Source of the DNA: Shewanella sairae
GTDB taxonomy: Bacteria; Pseudomonadota; Gammaproteobacteria; Enterobacterales; Shewanellaceae
Direction of reading: 5' to 3'
Assembly (NCBI RefSeq): GCF_023283535.1
Contig: NZ_JAKILT010000005.1
Location: 62,001 to 126,000 of the forward strand
Length of the DNA: 64,000 nucleotides
The translations under genes were made by a program, and so were the position numbers. Numbering within the stretch: position 1 is the first letter of the stretch; every line of letters starts with the position of its first letter. The notes below the pieces were generated by a model. The model worked only from the letters and a program-made list of their open reading frames with translations. It did no database searches and was not told where the DNA came from. Positions 36,436 through 45,158 of this stretch are shown here, piece by piece.

Positions 36436-36465
36436 AATTAATATGAATAGATATTCATATTAATT
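36436..36465. promoter_or_regulatory. Perfect 14+14 bp palindrome with an ArgR-box core
   Basis: AATTAATATGAATA (36436-36449) and TATTCATATTAATT (36452-36465) are perfect inverted arms around GA. The core TGAAT-AGAT-ATTCA matches the known ARG-box layout (wTGAATwwwwATTCAw, bound by ArgR) except for the G in the spacer. It is centred about 27 bp upstream of the aminotransferase start on the minus strand. Only one box is obvious, whereas E. coli ArgR usually uses two. Confidence 0.6.
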
Positions 36466-36592
36466 GCTCACTATCGCTAGTGTTTCAAAGCTGATTTGCT
36501 AACTAGATCACATTTAAATATAGCCGTAAGCGTATATAAATAAAGCATAAATTAGCCTAGAGGCAATTGAGATCAAACATCAGACAACTGAT

Positions 36593-36625
36593 ACAAAAAA
36601 GCCCTATCAAATTGATAGGGCTTTA
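36593..36625 (-). terminator. Terminator of the chitinase gene
   Basis: On the minus strand, AAAGCCCTATCAA and TTGATAGGGCTTT (36598-36624) form a 13-bp stem with a one-base loop region, followed by T5G. It lies about 50 bp after the chitinase stop codon. Confidence 0.92.
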
Positions 36626-36673
36626 AAGCTTATCGATATAAGGTTAGCCGATTAGCTTAATGTATTAAGAACA

Positions 36674-38854
36674 TTAACGAGCGAACCAGGCATCTGCCCA
36701 AGCGCTGCCCACACCTGGAGCATAATGACTTGCTGAACCGCTACACCAGCCGCTGTTTGGCCATGGTAGACACTCATAAACACCACCGGCGTTAGTCACA
36801 ACATCACCAGCTTGGTACTGAGTGCCTGCAGCGTAAGCTGGGTAGTCACCACCTTCATCTTCTTCAACTAAGCTCACGCTAGTACGGCGAGTTAGCTCTT
36901 GCTCTGGTGCGCTAACCACGACTTCATAGCTACCCGCGACTAAATCTGTCGCAGTCAGAGCCATAGCTGCCGTGTTTGCGCTATTAACTTCAGTGCTCGC
37001 AAATACGTTATTGCCTTGCACTAAGCTAGCTTTAATCACCATAGTTTGGTTAACGCTAGCGCTAAACTCGATAGTGACACTACCTTGATCAAGCACATAA
37101 CGTGGTGCAATACCTGTTACATCAAGAGTAGGTTTAACCACTGGTGGCAAGCCACCGTCACAGTCGCTATCGCCTTGTGCTTTCCAAACGCCCCACTCGC
37201 CAGTAGTACCAGGCTCATCACCTTGAGTCCACCAGCCAGCTAACCAACTTTTTCCGCCATGGCTTACTGTCTCTCCGCCTAGATAAACAGTGGTTTTATC
37301 CCATGCGTTTTCACACACAGCGCCTTGCTCTTTAACAGTAACTTTACGCAATGCAACGGTTTGCTGCCCCGCACTGTCTGTTACCCGGTAAGTGAGTGAA
37401 TACTGACCTAATGTATCTGTATCAACATCACCTTCAATAACGATATGGTCAGTTAAGTCACCATCTTCGGCATCAAGTGCGCTAACACCTGCCATAGGGT
37501 AAAACTCACTACCAACGAATACACTGGCGTTAGTTACGCCTTTGATTTCTGGCTTGGTGTTATACACTTCAACACTACGCACTTGTTCAGTCAGATTATC
37601 ATCGCTATCAGACACGCGGTAGGTTAGTGGATACAAACCCAGAGCGTCAGTGTTTACGTTACCTTCAACTTCAATTGACGATGTTAAGTCACCATCTTCC
37701 ATATCATTGGCGGTTACGCCAGCTAGTGAGTTAAATTCACCGCCTAACTTAACCCGAGTATTACTGATCCCACTAAAAATGGGTTTACCGTTATCAGGCT
37801 CTGGCGGCAAAATATCTTGGCCATGAATAAACGGACCGTATGCCTTAATGAATGACTCATTGTAAGCCTGACCCGCTGAGTTTTGCCCCATATCCCAGTT
37901 AACTGACCAAGTCATCACACCACGTAGTGGCTGACCTTGTGCTTTTAGTTGTTCAAAAGCCGCGTACAGTTTTTGTGGATCTTTAACATAGCCCGTTGCT
38001 GCGGCATCGATGTTAGTAGGAATACCAAACACAAGTTTGTCATGCGGGATTTTGGTAAAACCATTGTTGCCGTTCGCTAGCGCGTCAGCGATATGATAAA
38101 TAAACTCTTGCTTTAAGTTATCGTTGTTTTGGGCAATCCAACCTAGGCCTTCGATATAAATACCGTCACCGCCTTGGTTATAAAACTGTGGGTTAATCCA
38201 ATCGTAGTAACCTTCTAGTGCCGTGATATAAGGCACGTACTTGCCACCGGTTGTTAGGTATGGGAATTCTGGTGCCATAGTGATCAAGAAGTTTTTACCT
38301 TGCTCACGGTAGTAATCCTTAACGATACGCAGCGCAGCAGGAATAACAGTTTGATTGTCTGCAGCGGTAACAGCCGCTTGCTCAAGGTCGATATCCAAAC
38401 CATCAAAGCCATATATTTCGACTAAACGAATGATTTCATCAGCCAATGCTTGCTCTTGACCATTACGCAGCTCAATGTGCGCATCTGCGCCGCCCAATGC
38501 GATTAATACAGAACGTCCTTGACGGTTTAGCTCACTGATTTGCTCAATAAACTGCGCTTCCGACAAGCCCACTGCAGGATCTAATTTAAAGGTAGGAATT
38601 GTGCCTACAGCGCCATAAACCTTCATAAATGACACATCAACAACGTTATATTGCGGATCGACTTCTGCTAATGTCACACATGGCGCTACGCCACCTTTGT
38701 AACCACCACCCGCACACCAGTTATGCCAATAGCCCACAACAACACCCGCTTGTGGATTAACCATATCGCTACCGTTAGCCATAGTTGGAGTAGATAACGC
38801 GCCCATAGCTAACGCAACACTGGCACCTAATAGGTTTATTTTTATTGATTTCAT
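36674..38854 (-). CDS. Secreted GH18 chitinase with Ig-like and CBM5/12 domains
   Basis: The 726-aa protein has a signal peptide (1-26, ending PTMA) and a GH18 catalytic barrel (about 35-370) with the DxxDxDxE motif DGLDIDLE and acid Glu158. Two Ig-like Cry22Aa/DUF5011 repeats follow (about 385-460 and 470-540, each with AxDxEDGDLT), then a first CBM5/12 (about 550-600, LAGWWTQGDEPG), a linker domain and a second CBM5/12 at the C-terminus (WCSGSASHYAPG). It hydrolyses chitin outside the cell. The start at 38854 was chosen because AAGGGATAAATAC precedes it; longer in-frame starts would overlap the c-di-GMP riboswitch. A GEMM-I aptamer lies 70 bp upstream. Confidence 0.95.
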   Translation of the reverse strand: MKSIKINLLGASVALAMGALSTPTMANGSDMVNPQAGVVVGYWHNWCAGGGYKGGVAPCVTLAEVDPQYNVVDVSFMKVYGAVGTIPTFKLDPAVGLSEAQFIEQISELNRQGRSVLIALGGADAHIELRNGQEQALADEIIRLVEIYGFDGLDIDLEQAAVTAADNQTVIPAALRIVKDYYREQGKNFLITMAPEFPYLTTGGKYVPYITALEGYYDWINPQFYNQGGDGIYIEGLGWIAQNNDNLKQEFIYHIADALANGNNGFTKIPHDKLVFGIPTNIDAAATGYVKDPQKLYAAFEQLKAQGQPLRGVMTWSVNWDMGQNSAGQAYNESFIKAYGPFIHGQDILPPEPDNGKPIFSGISNTRVKLGGEFNSLAGVTANDMEDGDLTSSIEVEGNVNTDALGLYPLTYRVSDSDDNLTEQVRSVEVYNTKPEIKGVTNASVFVGSEFYPMAGVSALDAEDGDLTDHIVIEGDVDTDTLGQYSLTYRVTDSAGQQTVALRKVTVKEQGAVCENAWDKTTVYLGGETVSHGGKSWLAGWWTQGDEPGTTGEWGVWKAQGDSDCDGGLPPVVKPTLDVTGIAPRYVLDQGSVTIEFSASVNQTMVIKASLVQGNNVFASTEVNSANTAAMALTATDLVAGSYEVVVSAPEQELTRRTSVSLVEEDEGGDYPAYAAGTQYQAGDVVTNAGGVYECLPWPNSGWCSGSASHYAPGVGSAWADAWFAR

Positions 38855-38919
38855 GTATTTATCCCTTTTCATTAGATATCGAAAAGCAACAAACAGGCAT
38901 GCAGAGGCTGCAGTCTGTG

Positions 38920-39013
38920 TCACTTGTGGTAGCGCCACTGCCATAGGTTGCCCCTTAGACTGGATGCTTTGCGTCACCTGCTTTCACAGGCTTTGCCTTT
39001 ATCATCAAGTGCA
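38920..39013 (-). promoter_or_regulatory. c-di-GMP-I (GEMM-I) riboswitch
   Basis: Read on the minus strand, the aptamer contains the conserved GGCAAA (38997-38992). A 6-bp stem with GAAA tetraloop (GCCUGU-GAAA-GCAGGU) follows, then GACGCAAAGC (38975-38966), CAGUCUAAGG and a 3' block GCAGUGGCGCUACC (38941-38928). The last block aligns base for base in length with the Vibrio Vc2 aptamer. An outer P1 stem CACTTG/CAAGTG closes it. The aptamer binds c-di-GMP. About 65 nt of expression platform follow, including a TGCAG-CCT-CTGCA hairpin, before the chitinase ATG. Whether it switches transcription or translation, and in which direction, is not clear. Confidence 0.93.
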
Positions 39014-39370
39014 CATAGTGCAACTTGTAAGATCTTGCGGATTATTATCTACAATCCTAATATTGTAAATCGAAATATATCGATTAATCACCAACTTATA
39101 AATATAAAAAACACAAAACCATCAAAGACAAAATATTGACAACCAACATATTGATAAAAAACAGATAAAAATAAACAAAATTAAAATCTAACTAGCACTA
39201 ACACCAGTAAAACCCTTTTCTAACCAATAAAAACAACCAACAAAATATATTTTTAAAAAGAAATGCCAAAAAACTTACATAAAATCAAATTAGTCGACTT
39301 TTTGCAGTGCTTGTCTCAAAACACAGTTTATTGACGTTATCTAACAAATAACTGAATAAGGAGTTCAACT
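39014..39370. other. Very AT-rich divergent region
   Basis: The chitinase riboswitch and the DUF3302 gene share this gap. It is strongly A/T-rich with A-tracts, has no open frame of note, and should hold both promoters. H-NS-like silencing would be plausible but is not shown. Confidence 0.5.
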
Positions 39371-39421
39371 TTGGTTCAGCTAGCAAACGCTAATATTGCA
39401 TGTGTTTTAAGCCTTAAGTGA
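39371..39421 (+). CDS. Possible 16-aa leader peptide upstream of DUF3302
   Basis: AAGGAG (39358-39363) is followed 7 bases later by TTG (39371), opening a frame of 16 codons that ends in TGA 24 bp before the DUF3302 start. The peptide MVQLANANIACVLSLK contains no run of regulatory codons. It may be a leader that couples translation or a chance frame. Confidence 0.25.
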   Translation: MVQLANANIACVLSLK

Positions 39422-39445
39422 TCAAACATTGATTAAGAGAGTTGA

Positions 39446-39754
39446 ATGAAAATCCACAATACAGACCTAGTTTATGAACACTTACCTAGTGTGATGGTAC
39501 TGCTCGATTCCGTGGCCTTTATGTGGGTCGTCACCTTAATCACTATCGGCATCTTCAGTTGGGTCGCTCTAAAACTTTGGCACCTGCACTCTTTGCCTAA
39601 GTACCTCGCTAAAGAACAAGGCATGCAGCAAGCAAAACTGGTGTTTTGGCTATGTATGTTAGGTCTATTTTGGAAACCTTTATGGGTACTGGCCGTTATC
39701 GCCATCGTCACCGACTGGGACAGAGCGCAAGAATGGATTAGGGGGACACGCTAA
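39446..39754 (+). CDS. DUF3302 membrane protein (YiaW-like)
   Basis: The 102-aa protein has two membrane helices (about 23-45 and 65-88), separated by a basic cytoplasmic loop SLPKYLAKEQGMQQAK, and ends WDRAQEWIRGTR. The family pairs with a YiaV-like HlyD adaptor in E. coli and many gammaproteobacteria. Its stop shares one base with the HlyD gene's ATG, so translation is coupled. Its role is not established; it may be the inner-membrane partner of the adaptor. Confidence 0.88.
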   Translation: MKIHNTDLVYEHLPSVMVLLDSVAFMWVVTLITIGIFSWVALKLWHLHSLPKYLAKEQGMQQAKLVFWLCMLGLFWKPLWVLAVIAIVTDWDRAQEWIRGTR

Positions 39755-40785
39755 TGAAAGAGATCATGCTGCCGTACATTTTTATCGTTTGGTTACTGTT
39801 TAAATTCAAAGTGATAAAAACCAGACCGCGCAATTATTTTATTAGCGTATTTGTCGGTTGTTTAATTGCTAGTGCGCTGTTTTTGGCTCACCGCTTTTAT
39901 TCACCTGCGGATTTAACCAACTCCACCACAGTCAGAGCACCCCATGCGATTCTGTCACCCGCCATTGGTCAGCAGATAGAATCAATCAAAGTCGATCATA
40001 ATCAACAAGTCAAAAAGGGAGAGCTTATCTACACCTTGGTCGATGACAAGGTGAGCAGTGCCATTGATGAGATCAATGCGCGCATTAACGAGGTTGAGCG
40101 CAGCATCGAGGCAACTGAAGTAAAGCTTGCCCAAGCTAAGCGCACCCATAAACGTAAAGCCGAACTAGGTCAGCATGTTAGTGAGCGTGACTTAGAAAAC
40201 GCTGAAGATAACGTTGAGATCATCAAAGCTGAACTCAAGGTACAACACGCACAACTTGAGGTGCAATATGCGCAGCTGCGTAAACAAGAGTTTGAGCTCA
40301 AACGTCTAGAGGTGCGCGCACCGTTTGACGGTATGGTAACCCATGTTTATATCGCCGATGGCTCACGTGTCGGTGCCATGCACCTATGGGATATCAAGCG
40401 CAAATTTGTCGAAATGCGTATCCCCGATCAATCATTTGCCTATATTCAACCGGGTCAATTTGCCGAGTTTTATATTGATGCTTATCCAGGGCAGATATTT
40501 AGAGCCAGAGTGCACAGTAAGGTCGAAGCCACAGGTGAAGCTCAGGGCGATATCTTACCACGCGAGCAAATGGTGTCGCGTCATATCAACTTAGGGGCTA
40601 TGCCAGTAGGCCGAACCGTGGTGCTAGAGGTGGATGAAGCCACAATGGAGATGCTCCCCATTGGCGCAACTGGCTCAGCATGGGTCAGTGCCGACAAGCC
40701 AATGTCGATATTAGGCTTTCTAGATATTATCGGCGGCGCGACGGTAAGATTAACGGCAGTAAAAGCCTACCTTAATCCGCTATAA
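39754..40785 (+). CDS. HlyD-family membrane fusion protein (YiaV-like)
   Basis: The 343-aa protein has a membrane anchor (about 26-46). A lipoyl half then begins HAILSPAIGQQIESIKVDHN. A coiled-coil hairpin follows (about 90-175, EINARINEVERSIEATEVKL), then the second lipoyl half EVRAPFDGMVTHVYI and a beta-barrel (about 210-300). HlyD/EmrA adaptors link an inner-membrane pump to an outer-membrane channel, but no pump or TolC gene is adjacent. The E. coli counterpart pair is yiaW-yiaV. A terminator follows. Confidence 0.9.
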   Translation: MKEIMLPYIFIVWLLFKFKVIKTRPRNYFISVFVGCLIASALFLAHRFYSPADLTNSTTVRAPHAILSPAIGQQIESIKVDHNQQVKKGELIYTLVDDKVSSAIDEINARINEVERSIEATEVKLAQAKRTHKRKAELGQHVSERDLENAEDNVEIIKAELKVQHAQLEVQYAQLRKQEFELKRLEVRAPFDGMVTHVYIADGSRVGAMHLWDIKRKFVEMRIPDQSFAYIQPGQFAEFYIDAYPGQIFRARVHSKVEATGEAQGDILPREQMVSRHINLGAMPVGRTVVLEVDEATMEMLPIGATGSAWVSADKPMSILGFLDIIGGATVRLTAVKAYLNPL

Positions 40786-40838
40786 CTTTTTAGTTTTTGC
40801 ATTTTAGTGTTTCTACTAAGTAATAACGCCTAAACGAA

Positions 40839-40866
40839 AAAAGCATAGCCTAGGCTGTGCTTTTGC
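40839..40866. terminator. Terminator between the HlyD gene and the BI-1 gene
   Basis: AAAAGCATAGCC-TA-GGCTGTGCTTTT (40839-40864) is a 12-bp stem with one G-U pair. It lies between two convergent genes and can serve both. Confidence 0.88.
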
Positions 40867-40886
40867 TTCATCTCATTGGCTATCAA

Positions 40887-41567
40887 TTACGATCGCAGCG
40901 ATGAAATAAGATTAAGAATACGCATAAATAAATTCATGATATGGATATACAACATACCACCAAAATCGATCGCTTCATCTAAGGTTTCACCATACTCACA
41001 AGCAACTGCCCAAGTATAACCAATGTAACCACAGCTACTCATTGCAACAAGTAAATGGATCATATCGTGACTATGACCGAAGAGCAGCAGCCAAGTAAAC
41101 TCAACCAGCACTATCCATCCACCAATCACACATAACACCTTGCCAAAGCTCAAAAAAAGCTTAGGTACTAAGGTTGAAGTAATGATCATTAACAAGGTAA
41201 TGCCAGCGGTATATTCCACGGCTAACGCGACCTCAGCCGCCCTAAACCCTTGTAGCAGTAGGCTTAAAGTAATGCAAAGGCTCAAAGTCATCAGGTTGTA
41301 GCCCAAAAAGCTCACCAGCGGCAGCGGATACTGCAGCATAATCAAGCAGCCGCCCATTAATGAGCCAAACACAACTACTAGCAAAACCCATGGATTTATC
41401 CAATGCAGTATTTCAACCGGAAAATACGCAACAGCTAGATAATTAAGACTAAATCCCCAAATTAGCACTAAACCAATCACTAAGTTGAATACCCGTTTGC
41501 TAACCTGCCTATCTTTTAAAAACAGCCCAGATAAGTAATGACTCAGGCCTGCTTGTGACTTTTCCAT
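40887..41567 (-). CDS. Bax inhibitor-1 family membrane protein
   Basis: The 226-aa protein has seven predicted membrane helices. The C-terminal part, with TWAVACEYGETLDEAIDFG then YIHIMNLFMRILNLISS, matches the BI-1/YccA pattern in which an acidic pair lies near the last helix. Bacterial BI-1 proteins are proposed to be pH-gated calcium leak channels or FtsH-interacting proteins. It is unusually divergent, with a shortened N-terminus. It is single, convergent with the HlyD operon. Confidence 0.75.
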   Translation of the reverse strand: MEKSQAGLSHYLSGLFLKDRQVSKRVFNLVIGLVLIWGFSLNYLAVAYFPVEILHWINPWVLLVVVFGSLMGGCLIMLQYPLPLVSFLGYNLMTLSLCITLSLLLQGFRAAEVALAVEYTAGITLLMIITSTLVPKLFLSFGKVLCVIGGWIVLVEFTWLLLFGHSHDMIHLLVAMSSCGYIGYTWAVACEYGETLDEAIDFGGMLYIHIMNLFMRILNLISSLRS

Positions 41568-41850
41568 GTAAGCTATTTCCTAGCAATAATACGACGTTAC
41601 ACGCCAACTGTTGCGCAGCTTAACTAAGGTTTAAATTCGGCTACATCACTAAAAGCTAATTTTGCAAAACTCGTCAATAAACAGAGAGTTAAATGACTAC
41701 ATTTTAAGCTAAACCTATTCTAAGGTTAACAACTGTCAGTTACAGGTATGCCTACAGCACACACAACAATAAAACTCACTCCACCTTGGGCAGGGATGAG
41801 TGTTAGAATTAGTCACTATTGAAAATTTACATACTCACAAAGGTAAGGCA

Positions 41851-42102
41851 ATGAACCCGATTCTTGCGATCTTAAAAGAACACAACGTCAGTGATGAACA
41901 AGCTAAAGAGCTGTTCCAAACGCTAACTGAAAACCCAATGATGGCGATGGCTGTTATTGGTCAGCTGGGCATTCCACCAGAGAAGCTACAGCAACTTATG
42001 GGTCTTGTGATGCAAAACCCTGCATTGATTAAAGAAGCGGTTGAAGAGCTAGGTTTAGACTTTTCTAAAGTTGAAGCGGCTAAAGCCCAACTACAGAAGT
42101 AG
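41851..42102 (+). CDS. DUF2999 small protein
   Basis: The 83-aa protein starts MNPILAILKEHNVSDEQAKE and is rich in Ala, Leu and Glu with a Met-rich centre (ENPMMAMAVIGQLG). It is recognised as the DUF2999 family of gammaproteobacteria, largely found in Shewanella and Vibrio. Its function is unknown. The start was set at ATG 41851, preceded by AAGGTAAGGCA, rather than at an in-frame GTG at 41800. A strong terminator follows. It is mostly helical without a membrane segment. Confidence 0.85.
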   Translation: MNPILAILKEHNVSDEQAKELFQTLTENPMMAMAVIGQLGIPPEKLQQLMGLVMQNPALIKEAVEELGLDFSKVEAAKAQLQK

Positions 42103-42146
42103 ATAGCGACTCAATCCCAGCAAAGCCACCGCTTTTCCGCATACCT

Positions 42147-42185
42147 AAATGCCTTGTAGCAACACAGCTATAAGGCATTTTTTTA
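42147..42185 (+). terminator. Terminator after DUF2999
   Basis: AAATGCCTTGTAGC (42147-42160) pairs with GCTATAAGGCATTT (42167-42180) with one wobble, then T5. Confidence 0.92.
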
Positions 42186-42362
42186 TCTGAATTTTGATAT
42201 CTGTGGACTTATTACCCATCAGTGTAAGACATTGATCTAGTCAGAACTCAAATGACTGAAAGAATGATTGCTCCCTTATAACGCTATTCAACGCAGAAAC
42301 CGGCAACGTAAAACAATCAAGATAACCAGCTAAAAGGTTGTATTAAATAAAATTAACTAATT

Positions 42363-44270
42363 TTAAGCAATGGTAAATTTATCAACAACCGCTATCAGTT
42401 TTTGATTCGCAGTCGTGAGTCTATTGGCTTCTTCCTGGGTCGATTTACCATTATCATCTAACACGACCACCATATCGCGAATAGCATTCATATTACGGCT
42501 GACCTCTTCTGATACTGCACTTTGCTCTTCGGCAGCAGTTGCTATCTGAGTATTAAGATCGTTAACTTCAGTTATAGAAGTCACCACCTTCTCTAAATTA
42601 TCAGTCACTTTAATGGTTGCCTGACTAGCTTGCTCACAGGTTAGCTTAGTTTGCTTCATAGCATTTACCGCGCTATGCACTCCCTGCTGTAATTTATCTA
42701 AAGTCTGCTCAATTTCTGTAGTACTTATTTGTGTTCTTGCAGCTAATGCCCGTACTTCGTCTGCAACAACAGCAAAACCTCGCCCTTGCTCTCCAGCTCT
42801 AGCAGCCTCAATCGCTGCGTTTAAGGCTAACAAGTTAGTCTGCTCAGCTATTTCGCCAATCACCTGTAAAACTTTAGTAATACTGACAGCATCCTGCGCC
42901 ACATTACTGATGTTTGTCTCGGTCTCTTCTACATCTTGGATAAGTCTATCAACCGTTTGCTTAGTACTAGCTACAATATCATTGGTATCAGTAACTTGAT
43001 TGTTGGTGACTACTGCTGCATGAGATGCATTAGAGGTATTATTAGCAACATCAATCGCTGTGGCACTCATCTCTTCAACAGCGGTGACGACTTGCTCTGT
43101 TTCCATAACGTGTTGCTGCAAAACATGGCTGTTTTCATCTGTACGTTGATGTAAATGCACAATACTTTGACCAATTTCTTGTGAGCCAACGGAAACCTCT
43201 TGCATTAATGTCTGCAGATTGCCGACAAAGCGGTTGATCCCTGCTGCGATTTCTCCTAAATCATCTTTGCTTGTTACCGGTAAGCGATGAGTTAAATCAG
43301 CCTGACCTTGCGATAATGCAATCACGACATCTTTGAGGCTTAAAATTGGACGATATAATCGATTCAAAATAGCTAAAGCGAAAGCGATACTCGCTAATAA
43401 CATCACTATCGAGACCAAAATAGAATCTTGCAGCGATTCGTTTAATCCAGCATAAGCAACACTTTCATCCACGCTAATAAATAGATACCAATTTTGCTCA
43501 CCCAGTAAAGGGATCGACTCACTGAATACTAGATTTTGTTGGCCGTCACTATAATAATCACCACTAAATGTTTGGTTTGCCACAATATTGCGCTGCAACT
43601 CACTGAGCCCTGAATCAGCTAATGTTTGACCGACATTGAATAACTTTGATGACGAAGCAAGCACTTTACCTTGCTGATCAATAATCGCGGCAACGGCTCC
43701 AGGAAATTCAACCTGTTCAACCGTACTGGCTAAGATTTCTAACCCAATATCACCCGACAGCACACCATCTCCGATGTTGGTAACAACCGAAATCACAGGC
43801 TGTTTTGTCACAACATCGGTATAAATATCCGTCAGCACAGCTTCAGAATTAGCACGAGCGAGCTGATACCAGCCACGCGGTCTAGGATCATATTGCAAAG
43901 GGTCTGCAACACCATCGCGCCAAACATCACTGTCACTAACACTAGCGTAGGAACTACCGTCTTCAAATCCCCAAAACACAGAGTACAGAACACTCGCTTG
44001 CTTGGTAAAGCGTGCAAAATCGACATATTGATGCACCTCTCCTCGCTTATATTGCTGCGCTAATGTCACTATCGCCGTAGCCTTATTATTAAACCATTGC
44101 GATATTGTATTGGCTTCATTGTGAGTCATTGCTTTCGAGCTGGCTTGCACATAATCAATGGTGTCTTGCTTTAGTGACTGATATGAAATCCAATTTGCAA
44201 TCAATAAGCTGCACGATACCAATGCAATGATTGCCAATGTAATAGTGTGTTTAAATCCAAGCGCTTTCAT
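42363..44270 (-). CDS. Methyl-accepting chemotaxis protein, dCache sensor
   Basis: The 635-aa chemoreceptor has a first helix (about 7-27), a periplasmic double-Cache domain (about 35-285), a second helix (about 290-312), HAMP and a signalling domain. The signalling hairpin contains [20 protein letters not shown] and [13 protein letters not shown]. The Cache pocket reads [12 protein letters not shown], then DIYTD and GDIGLE. The R, W, Y, Y and D of the known amino-acid-binding dCache motif are therefore present, which favours an amino-acid ligand. The start at 44270 follows AAGGAATTAGCC; a longer in-frame start lacks one. Its neighbours are unrelated. Confidence 0.95.
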   Translation of the reverse strand: MKALGFKHTITLAIIALVSCSLLIANWISYQSLKQDTIDYVQASSKAMTHNEANTISQWFNNKATAIVTLAQQYKRGEVHQYVDFARFTKQASVLYSVFWGFEDGSSYASVSDSDVWRDGVADPLQYDPRPRGWYQLARANSEAVLTDIYTDVVTKQPVISVVTNIGDGVLSGDIGLEILASTVEQVEFPGAVAAIIDQQGKVLASSSKLFNVGQTLADSGLSELQRNIVANQTFSGDYYSDGQQNLVFSESIPLLGEQNWYLFISVDESVAYAGLNESLQDSILVSIVMLLASIAFALAILNRLYRPILSLKDVVIALSQGQADLTHRLPVTSKDDLGEIAAGINRFVGNLQTLMQEVSVGSQEIGQSIVHLHQRTDENSHVLQQHVMETEQVVTAVEEMSATAIDVANNTSNASHAAVVTNNQVTDTNDIVASTKQTVDRLIQDVEETETNISNVAQDAVSITKVLQVIGEIAEQTNLLALNAAIEAARAGEQGRGFAVVADEVRALAARTQISTTEIEQTLDKLQQGVHSAVNAMKQTKLTCEQASQATIKVTDNLEKVVTSITEVNDLNTQIATAAEEQSAVSEEVSRNMNAIRDMVVVLDDNGKSTQEEANRLTTANQKLIAVVDKFTIA

Positions 44271-44429
44271 GGTGGCTAATTCCTTGTCTAAATGTCCTAT
44301 GCAGTCATTTAACTCATCGAGCAAGATTGCAATATATGCTTAGACTTATACGCTAGGAATCAATTCCAAACCGTGAGAAGCTCAACAGCAGCTATGGAAG
44401 CCATTATTTTCAACTGCCACAAAACCAAA

Positions 44430-44459
44430 ATAAAAAGGGCCAGCAAACTGCTGACCCTT
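44430..44459 (-). terminator. Terminator of the MarR gene
   Basis: On the minus strand, AAGGGTCAGCA-GTT-TGCTGGCCCTT (44435-44459, one G-U pair) is followed by TTTTATTTT. Confidence 0.9.
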
Positions 44460-44508
44460 AATGACTGATTTACACTATGAGTGACCAAGCTAGATCGAAA
44501 ATGCTAGG

Positions 44509-45012
44509 CTAGCTCAAAATACTAGATTCCCCCTCAAAACCTGCTAACCAGGTTTTGAGTAATTGGTTCAACTCCGGTTTCTCAGTAGCAGATAGTTGCT
44601 CAACCAGTTGATGCTGAATACGCACATGATCTTCGATCGCTTTATCTATGGTATTAAAACCTGCATCAGTTAAGCCCACCGAGACACTGCGGCGATCTTC
44701 TTTACTGTGCACTCGCTCAATTAAGCCTTTGGACTCTAGCTTATCTAAACGATTAGTCATTGCCCCAGACGTTAACATCATCGATGACAACAATGCTGAT
44801 GGCGTAAGATTAAACGGCTCACCTGAACGCCTTAATGTTGCTAGTACATCAAACTCGCCCATGGTTAGGCCATATTGTTTATGGCAGGCAGCAATCTGCG
44901 CTTCAACATGTTTTTGCAAACGCATAATCCGCCCAAAAATAGCCATTGGCAGGGTATCCAGATGCGGCTTTTCTCGCCCCCACTGCGCTATAACCTTATC
45001 AATATCTTCCAT
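44509..45012 (-). CDS. MarR family transcriptional regulator
   Basis: The 167-aa protein has the winged-helix MarR core: GLTMGEFDVLATLRRSG opens the domain, LTPSALLSSMMLTSGAMTNR is the recognition helix region, and LIERVHSKEDRRSVSVGLTD is the wing. MarR dimers usually repress a divergent gene and release DNA on binding a small phenolic or drug-like ligand. The divergent neighbour is an EamA/DMT-type exporter, 146 bp away, and the gap carries three AAAGATACTT repeats. Control of the exporter by this protein is likely. The gene has its own terminator. Confidence 0.94.
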   Translation of the reverse strand: MEDIDKVIAQWGREKPHLDTLPMAIFGRIMRLQKHVEAQIAACHKQYGLTMGEFDVLATLRRSGEPFNLTPSALLSSMMLTSGAMTNRLDKLESKGLIERVHSKEDRRSVSVGLTDAGFNTIDKAIEDHVRIQHQLVEQLSATEKPELNQLLKTWLAGFEGESSILS

Positions 45013-45061
45013 TTGTCACCTTTATTTTGCCTCAAGCTAACCCACCAGCAATAAACTTAAT

Positions 45062-45142
45062 GTAAAGATACTTCACAGAAAGATACTTTACAAAAATAAA
45101 TTATCGATCAACAATAAAATCTATCTTCACGTAAAGATACTT
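45062..45142. promoter_or_regulatory. Three AAAGATACTT operator-like repeats
   Basis: AAAGATACTT occurs at about 45064-45073, 45079-45088 and 45133-45142, the last ending 16 bp before the exporter start. The first and second flank TCACAG and the whole first pair reads as an imperfect palindrome TGTAAAG...CTTTACA. ATCTTCACGTAAAGAT (45123-45138) forms a further inverted repeat. The cluster is the likely MarR operator, autoregulating both divergent genes. Confidence 0.65.
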
Positions 45143-45158
45143 AACAGCAAGGTAGTTT

